DNA of 64,000 bases. Origin: Archilochus colubris (Eukaryota; Chordata; Aves; Apodiformes; Trochilidae). This document shows, in pieces, positions 26,495 through 40,400 of this stretch (within the stretch, counting starts at the first letter, position 1; the number at the start of each line of letters is the position of its first letter). A program made the position numbers and the translations under genes. The DNA lies in NCBI GenBank assembly GCA_023079485.1, contig CM041083.1:174461480-174525479 (forward strand). Direction: 5' to 3'. The notes beneath the pieces are model-generated. The model ran no database searches and was not told where the DNA came from. It was given only the letters and a program-made list of their open reading frames with translations.

Positions 26495-27679
26495 TAATTA
26501 ACAGCTCTGCAGATTGCGTGCACTGAACGAACAGTACTTTGCAGCAGGCCACACAACTTCATATTCACAAATAAGGAAACATCTATGACAAGTGGTGCAC
26601 TGAACATGCTTTTTAGGTTGGCACCACAGCTACTTCAAACTCTACGAGTTCTTGACTACTCTTGACATGTACTTATGTTAGGGGAACATATGTACAAAAC
26701 ATTGCACAAAGCTTCCTCTACAGACTGTCTTCCTGCATTTTAACCTTCAGGCTGCAGGAATCTGAGAAGTTTTTCTTTCTTTCTTTCATAGCTTCTGATA
26801 TCAGAAAGGATGCTCAGCTGGGTACCCCAGCTGACTGAGAAATCTCATTGAAATATGTCCCTGTATCTCCCTGCCAGTGCAAACAGCAGCAAATTTTCTC
26901 CCTCACAGCATTGTGGGGGGCAGCAGGTTAGCACAGGTGCTTGACAGCCAGGGTGCAGCCCCTGTAGCACCCAAGAGTTTCTTTGTGAGGTGCATGGTAG
27001 CACAATCGATCACCAGGGCTTAGTGCCTGCACTTGTGGTGCCTGGTGAGGAGCAGCAGTGCTTGGACATCAACCATCTGTAGGAGTGGGACCTCAGTACA
27101 GTATGCAGCACAGTGATTTGGGGTCTACATCTGATACCTGAAGAAGAACCAAGGCATTGAAAAACCTCACTGCAGAAATTGCAGGAAATCCTGAATAGCT
27201 GAGCCTGTCAAGCAAGATGTAGCACAGCTAACGCAAGCCTCTGGCATGTCCCAGTGATGGGGTCTCTATGGAGTTGTGCTTGTGAAGAACTGGGGCAGCT
27301 CCTTTGTTCCTTTAAGTGGGAAACAAGAAAAAGTGCCAAACAACAGAGTTTTGTGATAATGTGGCTGCAAGATTTATTGGCACACTCAGTGAGCAGAGGA
27401 CACAGGGAAAATTTGCATTTGCATGTGGGAAGAATGAGTCAGAATGACTTTTTACCTGTTGCCTATTATGCATGTGTCACACGTGTTTGATATTTTTAGT
27501 TTAATACTTCACTTTATTGTTTTTTTGATTTTAATTTTCTGAACTACCTCAGTGTGAAAACATGTCACAGAAGATGCTGCTGCTTTCTGTTTATGTAAGA
27601 TGCTTAAATTGTACTTCTGAAGTCACCCAGTGTTCTATTTATCTTGCAATCATAATTATTTAGTGCCTCCTCTTTCTGC

Positions 27680-27960
27680 TTTTATTTAATTGTGACTTGT
27701 ATAGACAGCAGCCACAAAGATAGATCTCTTTGGTTGCACAGAGCCCCTTTTATGCACTGTAATGAGTTTGATTGACACCTGGCTATTAAATGGAATAGAA
27801 TTTTTTGTTGCTATTCACGAGGGCTGGTGTGGTATCAGGCATCCTCATGTGCATAGCAGACTTTGCCTGGCAGTATAAAAAGTACAGGTGAAATAAATTA
27901 TGGAATTGCCAACTGCTTTAAAAAAGCCTGTTCAGCTTCATAGCCCAGTCTTGTCAAGTT
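27680..27960. promoter_or_regulatory. Candidate conserved non-coding element
   Basis: The stretch has the non-repetitive, balanced texture typical of conserved vertebrate enhancers. It contains TTGATTGACA (27768-27777, close to a PBX/MEIS site) overlapping a CACCTG E-box (27776-27781). This is pattern impression plus motifs only; no alignment was possible. Confidence 0.22.
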
Positions 27961-29828
27961 TCTGGGATTTGATGCATTTTTCTGTGAATGTCTTCTTCAG
28001 CCTTTTCAACTGTTGCCAGAGAGAACCTCCTACTGAAGTTTTTTCTGCTTAAAATTCAAGAATTGCTTTCTACTTCCTCTCTAAGGCAGGGTTTTTTTTT
28101 ACAGAATAAAGGTATTCCTTATCACTGTGCTGTATTTAATGCAACCTCTTTGATGCTGTAAAAAGTGATGGAGTGACTGGAGTCTGTGTACACCTGTGAG
28201 CTAGAACTGTACTTATACACTCATACAATGTCTGGGACAATGCCATTGATTCCTGTGGGACTTCTCTAGGTTCATACTTTGTGTAACTGAAAGCCAGATA
28301 AGCACCTGCCTGTTTTTTGAGGTGCACAGGAACAGCCCAAATTCCCTTTACAAGGAAAGAAATTTTACCCATCTGGGTTTTTTTTCCTTAGAGTTGTGTG
28401 TATCCTAACTCTCTGAGGAAATGACTTGGATGTACAGAATTACTGTGCTCAATGGAAATAAAATCTAAAATTAAGAGTTTATTGACAGTTTTATTACTAA
28501 AATATCTGTACTTCATGTCCATAAACCCTTTTCCTTTTTTTAATTTTTTGTTTCTGTTTTTATTAGCATACCTTCTGTGAGCAATGTACTTTAAATCAGT
28601 ACTGTAACTTTGAGACATTAACCATTTCCAACAGTGTGCTTAGTTTGTCATTTAAAGAAGCAAACATAGTCATTGATTTAATAGAAGGCTAAAATTTGGT
28701 CATTTTGATCAAAACAATATTAAAACTCCTTGAACTTACCCTTAAGCAAAGATGACCCAGCTTGGTTTCTCAGTGGTCTCTAATATGACTTGAAACTGCT
28801 ATGATACCACTCAGCCACCTGCTGGGATATAAAAAGGGCAGCTCCCAGAGGGAAAGATAGCAAAAATTGCCTTAAAGTCTTGGTATTTTTTTATATTTTA
28901 TAAGAAATAATAAATTTTCTGGAACATTAAAGCTTCTTTCTTCTTGGTTACATTCTTCTGGTGCGTTTATTAACAAACCAGTGCTGCCTCTCTCAACCCA
29001 TTAAGAATTTCAGCCCAGATCCAAAGGAATCCAAGAAGGCTACACAAGGGCCTTGTGCAAGCTGCTGGCTGAAGGGATGCACTCCTTTGGAAGGTTTTTT
29101 GCAGGTTGGCAGGATTTTCTCTGCTCTTCTGGATGCTTTTTAGCGAGCTCTTACATTTTCTGATGCCCACGTGGTTTCGTCTGGCTTCTCTATGACTCTT
29201 GTAGTTACCCTGTTGCTAAAAGTTTACTGAGAAACAGACCCCTTTGACCAAGGAGCTGGGGCAAGGAGACCATTGGATTAGCAAAGGGACACATGTGAGA
29301 GAAAGACCCAACTGCAGGACATGGGGTTTGAGATCCTGACAGCCAAGCTGCCCTCTCATGTTCCTCCTGCATGAACTATTAGATGAAACCCAGGAAGTAT
29401 GCCAGTAGTGAAAGGATTCCTGAAATTATATTTTGATACTCCATCAAAATATACTCCACTGAGACAAAGCAGTGCTCTTGAAACAATTTGTCTGATGTCT
29501 TTGTCTTGCTCCTTTGCTTTGGAGTACTTGTGCTTTCAGGTTTGTTTCAAGTTTCCAGACTACAGGACTACAGTCAATTTCTTTACACAGACACCTACTT
29601 CTCCTCTTTTTGAGCCAGTGGACCAATTCACAGCACTGCAACATCCTCCTACTAAAGAGAAATAAGTCAGAACATGTTGATAGTTTTTTTGGCATCTTTG
29701 AACATTTGTTTAGCAACTGGTGGTCAGGATAAGCCCAGGACTCATAATGAAGGAAGTGTGCTCTATCATAAGAGTGTCTGTAGAATCGTTGGCATACTGC
29801 AGGTCTGTTGGTATCTGAGGACCTCAGC

Positions 29829-29851
29829 TTTTTTTTTTTTTTTTTTTTTTT
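29829..29851. repeat. T23 homopolymer
   Basis: Twenty-three consecutive T on the + strand. It may be a simple repeat or the tail of an unrecognised minus-strand retroposed sequence; I found no evidence for the latter. Confidence 0.9.
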
Positions 29852-31698
29852 ACTGCTCAAGGCTGATTTTGAAATCCTTCCTTTAATACTTACCTGTCTC
29901 TTTAGGTTTTTACTTCTACAGTTTGCACTTGAGATCACAGGATAGGATGAGAAACCATTTAATTACTTGAGCCCATTTCCACCAACCTTGTGCGAGACAT
30001 TTAGCCTGGAAGTGTTGGCACCACATCTACTCACCAAACCCTCACCTCCCACCATTGCTGGAACATTTTCCAACATCTGTAATGTTGCTTACTATTGCCT
30101 TGGTCATTTTCCATTTCCATTTTACTTCCTCTGTCTTTCATCCACTATCTGCTCTACTTCTGATGTTTCTCCTAAGTCTTTTCTTAGGTATTTAAAAGCT
30201 GCTTCTCTTTGCTATTATTTCTTCCCCTTTCTTTGTACTGATCAGCAATGTCACTTGCTTTTTTTTGTACCCACGTGCTCCAGATTGTTCCATATGTTTA
30301 ATTATTTTCTGTCTTTTTTTTTTTTAAGAAGTAAGCACCTCAGGCCACACCTGTGTTGCTGAATACACTTTTTAATGCCTCAGAAAGTCATTGCAGGCAT
30401 CTGGTAGTTCTCCTCATGTTCTGATTTTTATTTTTTTAATTAAAGCCATTTATTGCTTGAAGCACCAGTGCAATCAATGTCATACATAAAAAATTTGTCT
30501 TACAAGGAGTGGTTGTGTGAAGATGCCTGTGTTCTTGTCAAGGCTAAAAAACCATTGGTATCACCACATCATGGCAGAGCATTGCAGGACAAAACAAAGT
30601 CCACACTCAAGAAATCCTGCAGGAAGGTCTCATCTCATGTGGTAACTTGCTGCTGAGCCCCTCTGCTCCCTTGATGAGACTCAGCACTGGATGTAGTTTT
30701 GTTGTTGAAGGCATTTGAGGTGCCTGCATCAGTCCTGAGTTCTTCTGCCAGTTTCTGTGTTTGTATTCTGCAAGTGTGGGTGGACCAGGGCACAAAAGAG
30801 GAGCACAGAAGAGCTCTTGGAGATCAGGCTTGAAAGCCATTCTAGTATTCTTACTACAATCCTGAAAAACTCATAACTTATGCTCCAGTTAGTTTAAGCC
30901 AGCATAACCAGACGCTGGGGTGCCAGGAAACTGTCTGGCTTTCCCAACCTCACCTCCTGATCCTGCTGCCACCCCGGCTTTTCACTGCCTTGCCATAAGG
31001 GACCTGCATCAGGGACTGCTGTGCCTGAAAACTGACTTGAGAAAAACACCAACAAACAACCAGTTATTTTCAGCTGGAGCATTTCCCCTATCCGGTTGCC
31101 AGAAGGGCTGCACCAATGTTTGTACTGGCACAGTTGAAAGGATGTTGTGGGGTCAGGAATGAGTAGTCACAGGTACAAGGAGGAGGAAGGCAGGAACTGT
31201 ATGCATCACCAAGAAAAAGTCCATGCACTCATAGCCTTGAGGCTTGACCCTGACTCTGAACTCGATGAGAATATCCATGGAGTACTGAAAGAACTAATAT
31301 TGAAGAGTAAGAGGAGATCCAAGTGCAGGTGGTGATGAATGTGGAAAGTGAGGCAGCCAGAGCAGTCTGAGAAGCTGGAGAGAAAGAAGTTTTAACAGAG
31401 CCTTGCTGAACCTTTGAGGGTTTTTCTCAATGAGTGTAACAGTATCATCACCAAAACATCACTTTGTTTCTCATAGCCAGGCTTTTCAGCAAGTGAGAAG
31501 TGCATGCAATAATCGAGGTTGGGCACATAATTATTTAGAAAAGAAATAACTTTTATTATAGTTCATTTTTGCAATGGCAGCCTCTAGGTTCCTTGCCTTG
31601 TAGCATCTATGATCAGATCCTTAGCCACGGCTCAAGGCTGCAGAGCATTTTCATTGTTCAGTGCATAATGCACTGAGTTTGCAGTAAACCTCAAAGGA

Positions 31699-31736
31699 TG
31701 AGGAGGAAAAAAAGAAAGAAGAAAGAAAAAAAGAAA
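31699..31736. repeat. A/G-only polypurine tract
   Basis: About 38 bases consist only of A and G, with irregular GAAA units. It is followed almost at once by ACCTCCTGC, partly complementary to its GAGGAGG start, so a small hairpin is possible. Confidence 0.8.
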
Positions 31737-34700
31737 CCTCCTGCTGATGAGATTTCCAAAGCCAGAGTTTATGCACTGTATTTTTAATGAGCCCCGTGAA
31801 GCAATTGTATTGTTTATTTCCAGGATGGCATGAAGCTTGTACTCAGCTTGTCAGTGGGATTCCTGTACCTAACATTTAAACAGTACTTTCTGGAGGGAAG
31901 AAAATGGATTTGAAACTCAAAGTCGTGGATATTTCTAATACAGTTTTTCAGGTTTAATTTTGCATGTAATCATGATGCAGTCTGTCTTCCTCAGCAAGAC
32001 TTAATGCTGTAATACATCACAGCACTTTTCTCTGAGAGCTGGTTGTTACTTAATGCCTGCAACCAGGTTGTGAAAATTTGAGGCTTTTTCTCTGCAAAGT
32101 ACACATTCATAAAAAAGGCGTTTCTCAGAGCTCTGTCAGCTGAAGTGTTTTTGTTATTGTGCTTGGTTGCTTTATGAAGCTGTTAGCATCTTCTTTACAT
32201 GCTAAACCAAACTGATCCATCATGTCATGCTAGTAGCTTCACTACTGTATCTGCCTAGCATTCTTTATTTTGTATTTTAAACTTATGACACAGTCCTCCA
32301 AATGTAACCATCTTCTCTTTCTGACCGTAAAACTCACAAAGCACAAGTTTACTGAGGACTGCACTATTGAAGATTTTTTATTTACAGAAGGGAGAATGGC
32401 AGAGGTGTCTGTGTTCTCAGGGACTTTGATCCTCTGGAAGCTTTTGGTTTCCAAATACTGGAACAGAAGGCGTCAGAGGCTAGAGAAGTTTTAACAAGCA
32501 ACAAAGAACTGCATTGGTATCCCAGAGTGAACTGCATCCAGGCAGTGTGTGTTACTAAGCACCACCAATTAGGACCACTGCTCTCTGATTGTCTGCAAAC
32601 ATGAGATCCCTTTCCAGACACCCAGTGGGTTTCAAATCTCTCCTTTAAAGTGCATTGAAATGTTATTTCTTTACACATGTCTCCCTTTGATATGCTGTAT
32701 ATTTGCTTGCCTGAAGTCCAGTCTGGTGTCTGACAGTTCCAAGTCTCTATGTAATTTTAAGATGAAGATAAATAGCAAAACCACAATGCCAAAATTATAG
32801 CAGAAGCTCAGCATGCTCTATTTTAGCCTTCTCCTCCCATCTCTAATTTGCAGTGTTCTGCTGAAGTGAGCCTGTACTGCATGGCTGCCCATTGTGAAAC
32901 TGATGCCCATGATCATGTGCCAGTGGGGCACGAGGGGAGGCTCGTGACATTGGTGACAGTGGTGACAAAGCAGAGTCAGATCCTGACATGCAGGGATGCT
33001 GGGGTTGAAACTTGGCAGCCAAACAAAAAGAGCCCAGTTTTATTCCTCCATGCTAAATTATGGTAACACTGAGGATAAAATATGGAGTTGTTTTTGACAT
33101 GTGCATGGTCTCTCACACTGGAGTGGGTGATTTCTTGTTTCAGAGTTGATATTTATGTGTCCCATACTACAAAAAGGGTTACACAAGCAGATTTAAATGC
33201 TCCATGATAACATCTTCAAGCATGCACTCAATGCAGCAGAGCAGTTTCTCTACAAGCAATGACATTCCAAAAATAGGAAATCTCACTACCCTGAAAGGCT
33301 GTTCCAGATCCTCAGTCCTTTGATGTTTGGATGTCTTCTTCTGATCTCCAGGATGAATTTATGTATTGTTATTATGTACTTATTTGATCTTGGGCCAGTG
33401 TTGACCCTTTGCTTAAGCAGCTGTTTTATCTTTCTGCTGTAAGTTTCTCTGATGTATTTATATAGGCAGCAATCTCCACTCAGACTTAAATTCCATTGTA
33501 TTTCTTTTTTAGAATCTTCAGTTGCTTTACCTCCTCTTATAAGATAGTTTGCAGTTGTCTGAGTCACCTTTTAATCCCACAGTTCTTCAGATATGTGGTC
33601 TCACCAGCTGCCAGGGTTCTCTGTGTTCAGTGAAGGGAGACAGGCACCTCCAGTAGGAGCCTGATCCTGCCTATGTTAGTTTCCATCTATATTAAGAGAG
33701 AATAAATAATCTGCTGGAGGTGTCTCTGGTCAGTGTGGAGACAGTCTGGACAATTAGCTCAGATAAGATTCTTAACTATTAGGAGACTAAAGTTTGATAA
33801 GATGAATCCCACCCTCTCTGCAGACTGTAGAACTAGGGGATGAGCTATGACACATATTGATGTGGTTCTCCTCCTTCAAACTGGCTTTGTAGGACATGAA
33901 AACACCTCGCAATGCTTTTTAGTATCAGTTCAATGACACCACAGCATAATCCTTTATCATCTGTTATGCTCTGCTGCACTGAGTACATCCCACAGGACAA
34001 CTCTGGAAGGAAGTGGTCGCCTGCCATCCATGTGGAAGGCCCGTTTCCCTGATTGATTATCCAGCTGCATTTCACACTTGAGATCATCCCTGCATTAGAG
34101 AATTCTGCCTGATGAATGCTAACGCTGGCACTACAGGTTGTGCCTGGCTTAACATCGGGGCCCACATTACCAATATTCTTATGCAGGCTTCAAGTTTGTC
34201 ACTGGATGACCCCATGTCTGGATGTTTAAATGATGGGAGACTGTGCATTTGCTTGCATGGATAATGACAGCATCCTTTGGTTTACTAATTAAGCTTGGCA
34301 ATTAAATGTGAAACTTCTGTCTGCATAGCAGACCACTCGTAACACTCTGCAGCATGTAAGTCCCTATCCTGCATTAAGTAAACCTTTTTCAAGACTCACT
34401 CTGTAGGCATGAAATTGTGCACTGAATGAAAGGGTGTGCTCTAAAAAAAAGACTTGTGTGATGCCTTGCCAGTGTAGTTTGTTAGTGGCTTGAACAACTC
34501 TAGTTGGGTTTCAACTATTTATGATAGTATCTTCTAGCCTGCCAATAAACATACTGTAATGGGTTTTTTAAAAGTAATGAATTCTTAGAAATATGAGATC
34601 TTGCTACAAACATAAATTAAAGCTCTGCTAAGGAGTGGGTTGAGTCCCCTTGGGGGTAAATGGGTTGGTGAGTTCTTTAAATATGTGTAGATTAGCAAAG

Positions 34701-37360
34701 TGAGAATTAATGAGCTTTTATTATTTATAGAAGCAACATCTGATCAGTGTTTTCTCATAATTTATACTTTCCAAAACCTAGATTTACTTTGCTCTTCCTC
34801 AGCTAGAGGCTTTGCACTCAGCCATATTTCTTCTACAGAACCAAGATCCGTCAGTATTTTAAATAAGGTCTCCATTTTGCACTAGAATAATTATACATGA
34901 TTTATTTTCTATCTGTTTTGCATACAATGCGCCCAGTTCCTGCTTAATATTCATGTAGTCCCATTCATGTAAAAGAGGTTTGTAACAAATCAGGGGCAGA
35001 ACAAGGCAGCTGTGGAGATGCCTGAGATCATGATTCAGACCAGGGATTTCCCTGGTGTTCCTGACCAAGTCACTCAGGGTGGGATTTATCCACCTACAGA
35101 TGTGATTTCTGCCTTAAGCTGCTTACCTGGTCTCTCTCAGCAGTCAAAGGAGAAAGCAGCTCATTTATCAGAGGTTATTAATTCTACCTTAAAATGGTTG
35201 TTCTAGGTGACAAAAGCTTGATCATTTGTCTGCTCCCCAGTGTTTGGTGCTCCTGCTGCATGGTGCTCCTGCATGAATGTCAAGAACTTGCCTGAAAACA
35301 ACCCTGCTTTTGTGGTGTTTCTCACTGACAATTTCCTCTCAAGCCATTTTAAATACACTTTTTTTTGTGTGTAAACCAATGATATTTGTGTCGTGGTAGC
35401 TCCTGCCACAGCTGCAGTTGCATTTTATCTATATTACCATATGTATGCTGCTAGTCCTATATAAAGGGACAATGACCAGTAAATAGTAGGGAGTTTGGCA
35501 CAAGGGGAATCAAAAGGTGGCACATTGTGCATATGATTTCACAAGTGATGTCTCTCTGTCTGTCTGCAGTATCAGTGATATCCCAGCTGCTGTTTCATAC
35601 TTTCTGAGCCAGGAGAGTATTGGAAGATCCAACACTTGAGAGTCCCACTTTAATACTGATTTGTAAGCTTTACCCTCTGTGATTATTTCTGGCCCATAAT
35701 CTCATTACCTCAACACTCTTGCATTGAACAGTCTGAGTCACTTATCATCCTGTAAACTAATTTATTCCAGTCTCTTCTGAATGTGTTTGCTTTTGTCTTT
35801 TGATGGGTGGAAATACCTTTGTGCCTTCTGCCTCAACACTGCTGTCATCCCTTCTATTGCTGCCCCTTTCCCATTCCTGGTACTCTTGCAGGTAGCTGCT
35901 CTTCCCTGATTTCTCTGCTGGCTTTGCTGCCTTGTTCCAAGTCCTGCTTTTGCTCTCTCCTAATTTTCTCTGTAGTCTTGACTATATTTTACTGCTGTCT
36001 TCTCAAAATTATATTTAGTGGTTTCCCTGATGGTTTCGTTCTCTGTACATCTGCCATATTACAATAACCCTAACTCACGTGTGTAGGTGTCTTTTCCTAT
36101 TATTACCATTATTATGCCTGCCACATTCATTACCAACTGGCAACCACAAGCTTTACATATTAAGCATTTTCCCCTTGAATACCCTCTATTTCTCCTCTTT
36201 CAAGTTTATTTTCCTCTCAGTACAGGGGACAAATTATATGCATAACTACCATCAATAGTAATGGGAACTGTGTGTGTGAATCTCCCTTACACTGAAAGGA
36301 GAATGACCTTCTGTGGGTTTTTTTGTGGCCTAAGATGCCATCCTGGTGGGCTTTCTTGGTGCTTCTCCTTTGAGTTTTTCCCTCATCTCTTGGCTGAGAA
36401 TATGCAACTTGCAGGGAAAATGTGGCACAAGTCACAGCACATTAAACAGATATCAAAATCCATATTGAAGAGTGGTTAATTTAGGGTGGGGGTATGCAGA
36501 ATACAGTCACTAAGGAGGATGAATGCGAGCTGTGCCTTGAATAATTAGATGAAGCATAAATAAAACAGTGACATGATTTGTTTCCACACTTATCTCATGA
36601 ATAGGAGACACCATCTCTGCCTTTTCCATACCAGAAGGGAAGGATCGAGTTCAGTGGAATTACTTCTGATTCGTACTGATGAAAGTGAAGAAAAATTGGC
36701 TTGATTTTCACAGATGATACTGAGGGAGTAGTTGGAGAATAATGAAGCTATTGGGCTGACTGTTTAAAGTCTTCTATTACAGCCTTGTGTATGTCAGGGC
36801 AGAACTCACACTTTCCCTGTATGATAAATTAGTATTTATCCTGCAGCAGATATATACATTATGGTATCCATGTGTCTTATGAGTGAGATGGGAGACTGAA
36901 CCATGACAGAAGGGAACCCGCAAGGGAATTAAGCCATTTGACATGGTAAAGGAGGCTATATTGTGAGGGATAACAGATTTTAATAAAAGCACTAGCAGTG
37001 CCACATGATGACTCCAGTAGGATGCTTTAGTATATTGAAAAAAGGCTACTTAAATGAAACAAAAAAACCTGGGCCACATTAAAGGATAGCTGGAAGGGAG
37101 TTTCTATGTGTGTTTCTTCAGAGGTTATAAACAAACCACATAAAAATATTGTTTTTTTGCATGCAGTGGAAGGCTCTGAATTGTCCCATTGGTTTCAGGA
37201 GAATGAAGTAAATTCATAAAGGGATGGCTTTTCATGCTGGCATCACTGTTATTATTCTTTATTAATTTATACAGCATCCAAACAGGCACTTTGCAGACAG
37301 ACACAGCAAGGTTTTTTCCCTGAGGAGCAGAAGAGTGTAATTAATCCTAGCACTCTTTTT

Positions 37361-37415
37361 AACAGACCATTGCAAGCACTTAAAATTAAAATTAAACAGA
37401 CCATTTCAAGCACTT
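37361..37415. repeat. 34-bp-period tandem duplication
   Basis: AACAGACCATTGCAAGCACTT at 37361-37381 recurs at 37395-37415 with one mismatch. The spacer is AAAATTA repeats. It is a small local duplication in the intron. Confidence 0.8.
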
Positions 37416-40400
37416 TTTTCTAGAATCAGACCTAGAGAAGAGGTGGTGGTACTGTGGTATCTCCCTTCCTATCGTCCTTTCATCCCCTGTCAGCATCCTA
37501 TGTTCTCTATGATCTGTTGACCACATGGGCTGTGACATCTTCCAGAGCTGTAGAGCTGCAGTTGTGCACTACAAAACACCCTGTAACACACAAGAGTTAC
37601 AAGCTCATGGTGGAGGTTTTCCCTCCTGGTGCTTGTCTTGACTGACATGCAGCTCTTGGGTGGGTCAGCTCCATCCTTCACAGAGGACAGAAGAAAGCTG
37701 CCTCGTTCTACATCTGGACAGCAGAACACCACAGTTCCATAAACGTTTTGAATATTTTCCAATGAGACATAGTGGACTATTATTCTCATGGATGAGTTAT
37801 TTTTAATAGTGCCATGTTTTTGATTTTTATTTATTCAGGACAAATTCAGTCCTGGAATAAGCAAGAGCAGCTCCAAGGAAAACCTTACAATCAAATATGA
37901 AGTGAGGCTCTGAGGTTACACATATAATGTGATTTGGCAGTGGGATGGGTGCTGGTATGTGAGAAGAGGGCATGGCTCAGCTTTTGCACCTTTTTTTGGC
38001 TTAGTTGTAATAATTTGGGTGTCTGTGCTTGTAGTTATGTGTCCATGTAAGGATTTACAACCTTTTAAGTAGATGGAGACTGGAGTCTAGAATGCACTTT
38101 TTACAAGTCAGGCGTTGTTCAGAGCTGATGCACCATTTATATTTTAATAGAATGAAGCAATTCTGAACATGGAATTAGAGAAACAAAGACTTTGCTCAAC
38201 CTGAAACTAGTTTAACTGACTTTTTTTTTGACAGTCTTTAAATTCTTTGAATTCTTTAAATTATTTTCTTTTAATTGAAAAGTAACATTATAATCTGCAT
38301 TAAAATATTATTAATCATAATTAGGGTATCCAGTTTTATGTAGCATTTGTATTTCTTACTAATGGTAGTTTCCAGATATGTTGATAGCATGTGAAGTAGT
38401 TTCAATGGGCCATCTTGTTAAGATAATAAGAATTCAGCCCATATTCTTTAGTGAACAGTTTGTTATAAAGAATCTTTATTAAAAAATGGCCACTTGGGAA
38501 GCAATTACTAATAATTACAGAATCCTTCAGCACTGCTTTTGATCTTTTGCATGCATGGATCTAAACCCCTAATATTCACGTTGCTGACAGCACAGCACAG
38601 TTCAACAATAGCTTTGATGCCAATAAGAACAAAAGGGCTTTTTCAAAATATTCTATTCCACAATTACTGTCATAGCTTTACCTCTTGAAAGTAAATGTGT
38701 GTGTTCTTTGCATTTAATGAATTCATGCTACCTTTAAAACTTTATAGTATTTTTTCCAGCCCTTATGGCTTTTGGATGCAAATTGTATCAATAGTGATAT
38801 TCGTCATCACTGTGTGTTTGCTCTGTGAGCATGTGTTGATCTGTGTGCAATATGTACAATTACTTTTGAACCACAGAGAAGATAACAGTCAGGCCATTTC
38901 ATGCCTTAGGCAGGGGACATCTGCCAAGCATATATTGTACTCTACCAATAGGTCTTCGATCTTTCACACACCCATGAAATTAATTTTTCCTGGGGCTCTA
39001 GTTAATTTGTCTTGTCTAATGAAAATACAGTAATTTCACAAATGGCAGACAGAATTATTCTGGAAACGTATTATAGAAAATACATGCCTTGTTTTTAAAT
39101 GTAAAATGCCAATTTGTTCAATAAAAATAGTTTTCTGTCTCATTTTCTTAAGAATTATGGAAAGAAAACATAGCATGGGACAAACATGTGACAACGCTAA
39201 GGCAGAAGTGTTTAGAATAGTTCTGTATGAAAAATGTATCTGTGAAATGTATGAGACATTTCTATATGACTTATGTCATACAAATCTCATATAAATCACC
39301 TAGCCAACATCGTTCACTCAGTTCTAAACTACAACCCATCATCTATTGTCACTTCAGCCTGTACAGTCTTCAGGACAAGGAACCATCCCACCATTCAGTG
39401 TCTCAGCAGCATCTCAGAGCACTCCCAGTCCCCTTAGAGGTTGCTGCTGCCCTGTGCCTCATCACTGAAAGCTCTTCAGCCATGTGGAGAAGGGTCACAC
39501 TGGGTCATACTGCAGTGACCCAGCTTTTGCTTCCTCCATCAGAAGGCAGGAGATGTTTGGTTCTGTGTCCTTGGACCAGGGATGACCAAGAGCTGGGTTG
39601 TACCTGATGTATGTGCCATCTAGCAGGGATTTTTTAAGCACAGGGATGTGTTTGATCATTCCTCCCTTGCAGCAGCCCAATGTTGAGGCCTCTTTCAATC
39701 TCTAAGCTCCACTCCATCACCTGTACCTATCTGGCAAAATAACTGCCTCTGATTAGCTTTGGGGCCAAGGAATGGCAGGGAAGCTGTTAAGACTAGGACT
39801 CTTAGCCTGGAAAAGTGAACATTGGTGGGATAATCTAAAGAACTACAAAATTTTGGGTATGGAGGGGGTGGATAAATGCTGAGCATTTTATTGTTTCATT
39901 CTGAGCAAAGATGAAGGTCCATCTGACAGAGCTAATTGGTAGACAGGTTCAAAAGCAACAGAAGGCAGCAGTTCTCTGTGTCACAGGTAATGAACCCATC
40001 CTGGCAAAGGATCTTATGTATGCAAAAGTTCAAGGGGAGATCAAGAAAGAACTTGGAAGAGGTTTACAAAGTTTCATTAAAACAGACACAGCACATGACG
40101 CTTAGAAAATCTTCTTTTTTGACAGTAGTCAAAGGCTGAAATAATACGTGGGGGAAATACTATAAACATTTGCCTGTTTCTTATTTTTCACTGGGCATGG
40201 CCTTATGGCCACTGCTGGAGGCTGGAACTGAACAATATAGACCCTTTGTTTGAACTCAATGTCCACTCATACATCCTCATATAAACCACAGAGTTGGGGT
40301 TGAAAGCAATCACGTTCATCCTCTCTGTGCACTCTTTTAATGCCCATCCTGGCAAGATGACACCATTGGAAATCAGTTGAAGTTATGCATGTCTGGGACT

